Shown piece after piece: positions 41,925 to 48,013 of a DNA stretch of 48,013 nucleotides. This stretch comes from Thermoprotei archaeon (lineage in GTDB: Archaea; Thermoproteota; Thermoprotei; Thermofilales; B20-G17), in assembly GCA_003650675.1 (NCBI GenBank), contig QMRH01000007.1:1-48013 (forward strand), written 5' to 3'. Within the stretch, counting starts at the first letter, position 1. Each line of letters starts with the position of its first letter. Under the pieces are notes generated by a model, which was not told the origin of the DNA, did no database searches, and was given only the letters and a program-made list of their open reading frames with translations. Position numbers and translations under genes: made by a program.

Positions 41925-41976
41925 TTCTTATAATTCCAATTTACTACTCTAATTAAGAGCATGCAGGGGTAATAAA

Positions 41977-42534
41977 GTGACAGGTGAAGGAACTTTAAAG
42001 ATCCTCCTGACAGGAAGACCGGGTATAGGTAAGACAACGGCCCTACTCAAAATAATCGAAGAATGTAAGAAGATGGGGCTAAAAATAGGGGGAATGGTAA
42101 CTAAGGAAGTTAGAGAAGGTCCTTCGAGAACGGGTTTCGAGCTAATAGACATAGCTACTGGAAAGAAGGGGATTCTAGCTTCAATATATATTCTAGAGGG
42201 GCCGAGGGTCGGAAAATATAGAGTTGATTTACGTTCATTATCGGAACTCGGATCCATGTCGATAAAAAACGCTGTGCTACATGCCGATATAGTATTTATA
42301 GATGAAATAGGACCGATGGAACTTTTTTCAAGGGAGTTTCAGGAAGCTGTTTTATACGCCTTTGAGAGCCGTAAACCATTAGTAGGGACAGTACACAGGA
42401 AGGCTAAAAACTTCAAGTTCACGCGCTTTATCCTCGATAAATACAAACCACAGATCATCGAACTATCATACGAGAACCGTAACAAAGTTCCCTTGCTTGT
42501 GGTCAATTATATAAAAACATTATTTAAAAAATAA
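41977..42534 (+). CDS. NTPase of the THEP1 family
   Basis: A 185-residue P-loop nucleoside triphosphatase. Walker A LTGRPGIGKTTALLKI (~10-25), GGMVTKEVREGPSRTGFELIDIATGKKGILA (THEP1 signature region) and Walker B IVFIDEIGPMELFS, then VGTVHRKAK. The biological role of THEP1 enzymes is not settled. The start is GTG 41977 with GGGGT 6 bases upstream. The 172 bases after it, before the convergent exported protein, hold no gene that I see. Confidence 0.95.
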   Translation: MTGEGTLKILLTGRPGIGKTTALLKIIEECKKMGLKIGGMVTKEVREGPSRTGFELIDIATGKKGILASIYILEGPRVGKYRVDLRSLSELGSMSIKNAVLHADIVFIDEIGPMELFSREFQEAVLYAFESRKPLVGTVHRKAKNFKFTRFILDKYKPQIIELSYENRNKVPLLVVNYIKTLFKK

Positions 42535-42706
42535 TTTAAAAATAGTGCTTAAATAAACCAATCTAAGATCAGATGAAGAAGATGAATCATTTTTGGCTTA
42601 ATGTTCATTAATTTAGCCTTTTTTAGTATGTTTTTCAAGGTTACTAGGTTAAACTCTTTGAGATACAATGTCAAGTACTGTTAACTTTTGTTGGCATGTT
42701 TACAAT

Positions 42707-43966
42707 TTATGTTTTTATTAACTTCCAGTATCTTGTGGGGAAAGATCCGAAACTAGTCGATGCGCGATATACGTTGAATGTAACGTTGCTGTATCCCCAT
42801 GCAAGAAAATGTATGGACATTGCAGTGTATCCTCCATACTGTATTCGAACATTCACCACCAAGGTTACTAACGCCGCCACCGGGTTTATTTTTCCAGCTG
42901 CCTCTAGAACCCCTATAAACCAGCCTGCATCCACAGCAACATTATAGGTTGAATGCGATAGGCTATATTCCTCGTACATTGTGGGGCTTCCAGGCTCATA
43001 CCCCCTCCCAGTAACCGTTTCTATTATGTTATAGCTGACTTTAGCCGACAAGCCTTTCACGCTCGAAAGAGTATCTGGTTGAAAGTTCTTCCAGTAAACA
43101 TAATAATAGTGCTTCTCTATGTATCCCTCCCTTTCGTCTGGGATATATTGAACCCAATGCTCAAACCTATATGTAGCCACCATGCTAATGTACTTCACAT
43201 CGTTGGCTGATTCTATGGCCGCACCTCGACTAGTCGAGCCCTGCAAACCTATATACCCACCTATATCCCATCTCATAACCTCAAAGCTAAAAACATCCAC
43301 CGAAACCTGAAGAGTTCTAGAAGACTCGTAGTATATTGACGCCACCGCACGGCTATAGGAATCCGTTTCAACCCTAACCAGGTTCACCCGTCCAGCTTCC
43401 TCATGCGAGTCCGCCAGCTCCGAGCCAGGGCCCGGAGGATACTGTTGAAGCGAAAAATCTTTTTCTCTTTCGCTTAAGGAAATGATCCTATTCGAGCTTA
43501 TCCTCGGTTTTCCACTCTTCATCTTGTCTACTGCATCCAGTGTTATCTCTTTGAAGCCCCCTAAAATATATGGTTTAAACTCGCTCCAATCCAATGTAAA
43601 GGCGTAGACCTTGAAGAATCCACCTTTAGTGTACACCGTTAAAATAAAGGATGGTGTTGCCCGGCACCCTGCCGAAGAATATACATTATCCCAGATGTTT
43701 TTCAGCCCAGCTACAGGTATACTGAAGTCCACAACGCCGGAAAGGGTTTCAGCTATATAAATAGTCCTGAAACCCTCCGGATAAAGGGCTTGTAGAAATA
43801 TTATTGCAGGGGACTCCACACCTCTCTCAAGAACCCTAACCCTAAGGATAAAATCGCCTGAACCAAACAACCCTAAAACAGCGAACAAGTATAGACTAGA
43901 TGCAAATAGTAGATAGAAGAAAATAAGCGAAAAAACAATTTTCAGCTTAACAGACATATCATACAT
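42707..43966 (-). CDS. Exported or membrane-anchored protein of unknown function (419 aa)
   Basis: An N-terminal hydrophobic helix (LKIVFSLIFFYLLFASSLYLFAVLGLF) is followed by a long, strand-rich, aromatic extracellular region with no catalytic motif that I recognise. A second hydrophobic stretch near the end (GWFIGVLEAAGKINPVAALVTLVVNVRI) may be a membrane helix. The N-terminal repeat-like segments (FILRVRVLERGVESPAIIF, SFILTVYTKGGFFKVYAF) suggest beta-sandwich domains. ATG 43966 follows AAGGGGAT; ATG 43957 is an alternative. Probably a cell-surface protein. The 160-base gap to xpd shows nothing. Confidence 0.75.
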   Translation of the reverse strand: MYDMSVKLKIVFSLIFFYLLFASSLYLFAVLGLFGSGDFILRVRVLERGVESPAIIFLQALYPEGFRTIYIAETLSGVVDFSIPVAGLKNIWDNVYSSAGCRATPSFILTVYTKGGFFKVYAFTLDWSEFKPYILGGFKEITLDAVDKMKSGKPRISSNRIISLSEREKDFSLQQYPPGPGSELADSHEEAGRVNLVRVETDSYSRAVASIYYESSRTLQVSVDVFSFEVMRWDIGGYIGLQGSTSRGAAIESANDVKYISMVATYRFEHWVQYIPDEREGYIEKHYYYVYWKNFQPDTLSSVKGLSAKVSYNIIETVTGRGYEPGSPTMYEEYSLSHSTYNVAVDAGWFIGVLEAAGKINPVAALVTLVVNVRIQYGGYTAMSIHFLAWGYSNVTFNVYRASTSFGSFPTRYWKLIKT

Positions 43967-44126
43967 CCCCTTACTATAATTACGGTGAACATGTTAATAA
44001 ATCTTTTTAAATAAATAAAGGTAAAATACTTTGGCCAGGAACTTGCTTATCAAAGCTTTCAGCCCGAAGTTTCATGGAGAAATCTGATTTATTTCAGGTA
44101 AGTTAGCTTTAATATTACTGGCCATA

Positions 44127-46001
44127 TTATTGGTAACCCTTAAAATCTTCTAATGTTATGATATTGTAATCTTCATTCATCTGCTCAACAAGATTTTTTA
44201 GGGTATCCCTTTCTATGAATCTTCTATCTAACAAAAATATTGTTGCTTTATCCCTCTTTGAACGCAGACTTCTTCCAATCGCCTGCAGAATCTTGATCGT
44301 AGCCGGGGCTTCAAAGACGCTTTCCCAGGCTTTCCTGGGATCCCTAGTCAATTTGTTCATTTCCTTTATCATTTCCTCTGTGAGTGGGGAGGGTTCAGGA
44401 TAGGGTACACCTACTATAACTACAGTATTTATGAGGCTTTTCGAATCCTCTACAATTTCTATTCCTTCCGTCAATTTACCCCCAGCTACAGCCAATAAAA
44501 CTATAGTCTCTGCACCCCTTCTACGCAACCCCTTAATCTTCCTTACAATACCCTCTATACGGGTGTTCTCTCTTTCAATTATAACCGTCTTTAAGCCGCG
44601 TAGCAATAATAGTTTAAGTAATTTACGTAGAAGGTTGTAGGAGGGGGCTACAACCAGTACGATGTTACGGGCTAGCCGACTTATATTGTAAATGTAGTCG
44701 GCGTATTTCTCAAACATGTGTTCGCTTCTTTCCTCAAACTTGGTGGTTACATCCTTTGCCACGAAGATCTCTGTAGCCTCCTTAACTCTACCTTCAACCC
44801 TGTACTCCACGGTACTTTCTCGCCTCAACCCCAGCATAAGCTCGAGATATTCCCTTAATGGCAGTGTTCCGCTCATGAGGATTACGCTCCACGGCTTTGA
44901 GAAAATTTTCCCAACCCTGACAGATGGGTTTATACACTGATATACAAGGGCGGTTACAGGGGTCTTCGAAACATATAATATGTACCCCTGCATCCTCGTT
45001 TTAAGAACATTGCTTAAACACCTATACACGTATAGAAGGTAGGAGCGTCCAGTATTTCTCCTCGCTATGTAACGCAGGTATGCAGCGTTCACCTCACTTC
45101 TAAACCTTGAGATATCGTCTGCAAACACTATCAACTCGCCGAAATTTCTCACTATTTTTATTTCGTTGTTCATCGTAGATGCAAGGCTTTTAATCCATTT
45201 TTCCAGCAGATTCATCAGTGAGATAAATTCTCTAGAGATTTCCCTGCTCATGAACTTTGATGCTTCTCTAGAAGCCATCTTCAGGTCGAAAACTGATAGA
45301 CGGAAAGAAAATGTGTTCATAAGGTATTCGGGTAGGTTATGCGCCTCGTCGACTATCAATATTGAGTCTTCAAGTCTTTTGTTTATAGAATGGAGGAAAA
45401 CCTTCCTGATGTCTTCTTTAAAGATGTAGGGGTAGGTGCCTATAATTACGTTCGAGTCCCTGCTTAGGCAACGCATAGCCTCGTAAGGGCATATCCCATT
45501 GGACAAAATTTTGTCATAGGCTTCCTCGAGGCTCCTGGAGTTGAAAAACAGTTCAGCTACCTTACTGTATATTTTTTCGCAGTCTTCTGGAAAGAATCGA
45601 CAGATACCTCTATCTCTAAACATCTTACATCTAAGTAGGAACTCCTCGTAATCGAGGATCCTGAATTCCTTGAATGCACACACGTCCCTCTTGTTCTGGA
45701 ATACGGAAAACCATATGTCGACACCAACCTTAGCCCTAAGATTGGTCAGCTCTGTGAAGGGGGCCTGAGCCTCGTTTTTTGTTCGAACAAGATAAATTAT
45801 GTCCTTCTCTTCCTCAACCCCCTTTTTGAAAGCGGCTATTAGAGTTGGAATAGTTTTCCCAAAGCCTGTAGGAGCTTCGATAAGTAATGTTCTTCCTTCC
45901 CCCAGGTTAGAGTATATAAATTCAGCTAGCTCGTATTGTCCCTTCCTCCATCTAGGATACGGTAAAAGTTTATCTAGATCCACTTCTCTTCTCGCAGTCA
46001 T
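44127..46001 (-). CDS. xpd: XPD/Rad3-family iron-sulfur DNA helicase
   Basis: 5'-3' DNA helicase of repair, 624 residues. Motif Ia-type start PYPRWRKGQYELAEFIYSNL, Walker A EAPTGFGKT (~42-50), iron-sulfur region with NKRDVC, LLRCKMFRDRGIC and NGICPYEAMRC, DEAH box ILIVDEAHNLPEY, motif IV MSGTLPLREYLE, motif V LLAVAGGKLTEGIEI and motif VI ILQAIGRSLRSKRDKATIFLLDRR. The length is near the archaeal norm. ATG 46001 follows GGGTT. It lies downstream of nucS and a methyltransferase on the same strand, possibly one repair operon. Confidence 0.96.
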   Translation of the reverse strand: MTARREVDLDKLLPYPRWRKGQYELAEFIYSNLGEGRTLLIEAPTGFGKTIPTLIAAFKKGVEEEKDIIYLVRTKNEAQAPFTELTNLRAKVGVDIWFSVFQNKRDVCAFKEFRILDYEEFLLRCKMFRDRGICRFFPEDCEKIYSKVAELFFNSRSLEEAYDKILSNGICPYEAMRCLSRDSNVIIGTYPYIFKEDIRKVFLHSINKRLEDSILIVDEAHNLPEYLMNTFSFRLSVFDLKMASREASKFMSREISREFISLMNLLEKWIKSLASTMNNEIKIVRNFGELIVFADDISRFRSEVNAAYLRYIARRNTGRSYLLYVYRCLSNVLKTRMQGYILYVSKTPVTALVYQCINPSVRVGKIFSKPWSVILMSGTLPLREYLELMLGLRRESTVEYRVEGRVKEATEIFVAKDVTTKFEERSEHMFEKYADYIYNISRLARNIVLVVAPSYNLLRKLLKLLLLRGLKTVIIERENTRIEGIVRKIKGLRRRGAETIVLLAVAGGKLTEGIEIVEDSKSLINTVVIVGVPYPEPSPLTEEMIKEMNKLTRDPRKAWESVFEAPATIKILQAIGRSLRSKRDKATIFLLDRRFIERDTLKNLVEQMNEDYNIITLEDFKGYQ

Positions 46002-46090
46002 TTAACCCAGCTTCCAGCAATTCTTCAAAATAATAAAGGGTGTGTCCCATACCTTTGTAGTACCCTTTCCCTTAAGAATATTTCTCATTC

Positions 46091-46131
46091 GACCTCTTCA
46101 CCGCTTCGCCCTAAAAGGCGAGGCTTTCAGT
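46091..46131 (-). mobile_element. Possible relic of an IS200/IS605-type right end
   Basis: On the minus strand the gap between nucS and xpd carries GAAAGCCTCGCC TTTTAG GGCGAAGCGGTGAAG. This resembles the short hairpin with GAAGCC...GGCGGGG...AGGTC that marks right ends of many archaeal IS200/IS605 (TnpB) elements. No transposase gene adjoins it here. The resemblance is by eye and the hairpin is short, so chance is possible. Confidence 0.35.
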
Positions 46132-46145
46132 TGGAGCTATAGATT

Positions 46146-46907
46146 TCAGAGCTTAAGCCCCTTTTTTCTTTCAAGATATTTTAAGCATTTAGCTGGTGAA
46201 AGTGGCTTATACTCGAGCTTCAATGTTTTAAGCAACTGTAGTCCTCTTTTAGTTATACGGGGGGAGGCAAGGATCCCCCGTATCTCTGTAACACCTAGCT
46301 CTTTCTTTAAACTATCTACATATTTCTTTAATTGTAATACTGCATCCATCGAAGATGTTCCGCTTTTAAGCTCCACTACTGTTAGACGCCCCTGAGAGTC
46401 CACACCAAAGACATCTATAAAACCTGGCCTAACTTTCCGCTCTGTTCTAAGGACCTTAAACCCCTCCTCTATCAGGGACGGGAACATTTCAATAGCCTTC
46501 TTCATATCTTCTTCTCTACCATACATAGTGAATGTACCTATATCCTTTAGCCTATAGCATCCCAGAACCTTCAGATCAAAAATATGGATTTCGACCACCT
46601 CGTTTACACTTTTCCTAACGCTTTTTACAAGAAGATGGTTATCGGTGAGGCGTGTGGAAATCACGGTGTCCGGCGGCTGCCAGTTAACGGGTTCATAGCC
46701 TTTATCTCTATGTATGAGAAGCGAGCCATCAGGCTTGATTACAATAAGTCTTTCTCCACGAGAAAGATAAGAACGAGCACGGCCCCGATAGGAAACTTCA
46801 CAGTCGGCAATAAAGAACACAAGCATCTTGCCCGCGAGTCCTTTTCGAAGGAACCTGTATGCCTCTTTAAGCGGGGGATTATCCAGTAAAATATGATTGC
46901 CTTCCAT
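46146..46907 (-). CDS. nucS: Endonuclease NucS (EndoMS mismatch endonuclease)
   Basis: Nuclease acting on mismatched or branched DNA. The N-terminal domain has DCEVSYRGRARSYLSRGERLIVIKPDGSLLIHRDKGYEPVNWQPP, a family hallmark. The C-terminal nuclease core has GFIDVFGVDSQGRLTVVELKSGTSSMDAVLQLKKYV, with the catalytic Asp and Glu-x-Lys, then RGILASPRITKRGLQLL. I chose ATG 46907 because the family usually starts just before LLDNPPLKEAYRFL; ATG 46925 and GTG 46934 overlap the upstream methyltransferase stop. There is no C-terminal PIP box: it ends ERKKGLKL. At 253 residues it is normal. Confidence 0.93.
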   Translation of the reverse strand: MEGNHILLDNPPLKEAYRFLRKGLAGKMLVFFIADCEVSYRGRARSYLSRGERLIVIKPDGSLLIHRDKGYEPVNWQPPDTVISTRLTDNHLLVKSVRKSVNEVVEIHIFDLKVLGCYRLKDIGTFTMYGREEDMKKAIEMFPSLIEEGFKVLRTERKVRPGFIDVFGVDSQGRLTVVELKSGTSSMDAVLQLKKYVDSLKKELGVTEIRGILASPRITKRGLQLLKTLKLEYKPLSPAKCLKYLERKKGLKL

Positions 46908-46917
46908 TCCCCCAACC

Positions 46918-47472
46918 TTACTCATTTTCTTCACGGCAAACTAGTATAATATCCTTTACCGTAGGAACATCCATTCTGCAAGAGATCTTAAATCCACAGT
47001 CATTAACTATTTTCTCTATATTTTCGCTGGATAAGAGACTTTTTCTTAGAACTCCAAGTACCAGGATACCGCTTCTCAAAACATCCTTGACTTCATTGAG
47101 GAACGTGTATAGGGTTTCGGCATCATCTATCACCGTTATAGAGTAGGCAAAATCTAGAGAGTTGGGTCGTAGGGGCAGAAGACATATATCTCCCGCGATC
47201 AACTCAACTGCCTCGTTTTTCTTCTCCTTAGCTTTACTCAGCATACCAATGGATGCATCAATCCCCACAACCATCTCCACGTTTCTGTTTCGCGCTAGTT
47301 CAACTAGATATAGCCCTGTGCCGCATCCAAAGTCCCCTATCCTGCCTCTTGGAGAAACCCTCCTTGAAATTACCCGATACTTTGCTACCTGCTCTTCCCC
47401 GTAAAGCTTCTCATATACGCTGGAAAGCTTATTGTAGTACTCTATTATCTGTAGCCTTCTCTTCCTCTGCAT
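46918..47472 (-). CDS. Class I SAM-dependent methyltransferase
   Basis: A 184-residue methyltransferase of the UbiE/Methyltransf_11 type. Motif I RIGDFGCGTGLYLVELA, motif II VVGIDASIGMLSKAKE, motif III VELIAGDICLLPLRPNSLDFAYSITVI. The N-terminal helix YYNKLSSVYEKLYGEEQVAKY is typical of this group. The substrate cannot be read from sequence. ATG 47472 is the first start. It lies just upstream of nucS, with a near or real overlap, so the pair is probably co-transcribed. Confidence 0.9.
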   Translation of the reverse strand: MQRKRRLQIIEYYNKLSSVYEKLYGEEQVAKYRVISRRVSPRGRIGDFGCGTGLYLVELARNRNVEMVVGIDASIGMLSKAKEKKNEAVELIAGDICLLPLRPNSLDFAYSITVIDDAETLYTFLNEVKDVLRSGILVLGVLRKSLLSSENIEKIVNDCGFKISCRMDVPTVKDIILVCREENE

Positions 47473-47581
47473 ATATTCTAAGACACTAACTCATCAACGA
47501 AAAATTAACTTATATGTTTCCAGGTTGTGGACTCAAGCTTTAAAAACTCTTCCTAAATATCTAGATTGAAAAATACGATAG

Positions 47582-47854
47582 GAAGAAATATTAATTTTAA
47601 AAGAAAGAGGTGTAAAGGCCTGTCAACGGGCGCTCGACGCCTTCGAGAAAGCCGACTACGACTGGACCATATTTTTGCTTGAACAGGCTTTACAGTTGCT
47701 TATTAAGTACTTTCTTGCACTGAAGATAGGCTGCTTTCCTAGAACACATAGCTTAATAAGACTTATAGAGGAGGCTGGACAGCTGGAACCTGAGTTAGTT
47801 GAATACTTAACTGAGAACAGGGATGCGTTAATGCTCTTGGAAGACGCCTTGTGA
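47582..47854 (+). pseudogene. Truncated HEPN-domain gene
   Basis: The frame reads ILKERGVKACQRALDAFEKADYDW then TIFLLEQALQLLIKYFLAL, GCFPRTHSLIRLIEEAG and ENRDALMLLEDAL, matching archaeal HEPN proteins. It has no ATG, GTG or TTG at the expected start (an upstream TAG bounds it at 47579), and it stops right where the family continues with the DAYxxSRY segment. So both ends appear lost. HEPN proteins usually pair with a small nucleotidyltransferase (MNT) as toxin-antitoxin modules; none is visible here. Confidence 0.75.
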
Positions 47855-47877
47855 AACAGTTTCACTTTTCATAGACA

Positions 47878-48013
47878 TTAATAGACTTTCGTAGGCTTAG
47901 GTACCTGAGTGCTAACAGATAAGCCGATGTCGTGGAGTTTCTTAGCTAAAGGTGAGGCATCAATGGACGTATAAGCTGGATTGACAAAGTGTATTTTCCG
48001 CTATATCTCGGAA
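47878..48013 (-). pseudogene. C-terminal remnant of a TnpB-like gene
   Basis: On the minus strand, 48000 down to 47878 reads RKIHFVNPAYTSIDASPLAKK then LHDIGLSVSTQVPKPTKVY. VNPAYTS is the conserved third RuvC-region segment of TnpB-type proteins, and the zinc-ribbon-less continuation with GLSV resembles one TnpB subgroup. An in-frame TAG at 48001-48003 interrupts the frame, so it is a relic, unless the gene starts after it. The rest lies outside the window. Confidence 0.4.

Noticed and set aside
1-48013. CRISPR array or rRNA genes
   Set aside because: No regularly spaced direct repeats and no rRNA sequence seen anywhere in the window.

Overview
The window is chromosomal DNA from a thermophilic archaeon, most likely a deep-branching member of the TACK group (Thermoproteota and relatives). 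The evidence is eukaryote-like and archaeal information genes throughout (CDC48, FEN1, MCM, GINS, Orc1/Cdc6, family-B polymerase, archaeal DnaG, eIF2-gamma, Rio2, LSm, Alba), ribosomal protein L13e, a clear crenactin, intron-containing tRNAs (one at a non-canonical position), a C/D-box sRNA and archaeal TATA boxes with strong GGAGG/GGTG ribosome sites. I cannot name the lineage more precisely from the sequence alone. There is no rRNA, CRISPR array or intact transposon.

Layout. 1-3825 (+): 3' end of a CDC48 ATPase, a small winged-helix-like protein, FEN1 overlapping an isoaspartyl methyltransferase, and a DUF371 protein; then tRNA-Lys (-). 4018-12174 (-): Hel308, MCM, a GINS-like protein, S28e and L7Ae, read in the order L7Ae-S28e-GINS-MCM-Hel308; Hel308 carries one intein and MCM two. 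L24e diverges from L7Ae. 12678-14323: Hsp20, a small membrane protein, Alba and a cyclophilin-like protein. 14488-21265 (+): a crenactin cluster (small coiled-coil protein, crenactin, coiled-coil protein, 64-residue protein, Rad50-like ATPase), then a radical SAM protein. 21336-28526: tRNA-Arg, PolB converging on DnaG, a structured RNA candidate before dnaG, an orphan m5C methyltransferase, a SPOUT-like protein, Orc1/Cdc6 and tRNA-Leu. 28641-36147: S6e, eIF2-gamma, L13e, a 56-residue zinc ribbon, LSm, archaeal SAM synthetase, DUF460 and Rio2.

36231 to the end is more accessory: a C/D-box sRNA, an exported protein, a structured non-coding stretch next to a frameshifted secreted-protein gene, a metallophosphoesterase with a PCNA-binding-like tail diverging from a HAD phosphatase, an Lrp regulator, a 597-residue orphan, a THEP1 NTPase, a large exported protein, then XPD, NucS and a methyltransferase. 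The right edge holds gene relics: a truncated HEPN gene and what looks like the C-terminal end of a TnpB-type gene. An IS200/IS605-like hairpin sits between xpd and nucS.

Together the window holds most of a replisome: helicase (MCM plus GINS), initiator, polymerase, flap nuclease and archaeal DnaG, plus repair factors (Hel308, XPD, NucS). These are interleaved with ribosome components and an actin-based cytoskeleton locus. The most interesting items are the crenactin cluster, the structured RNA before dnaG, the MCM lacking zinc-ribbon cysteines, and the intein set.
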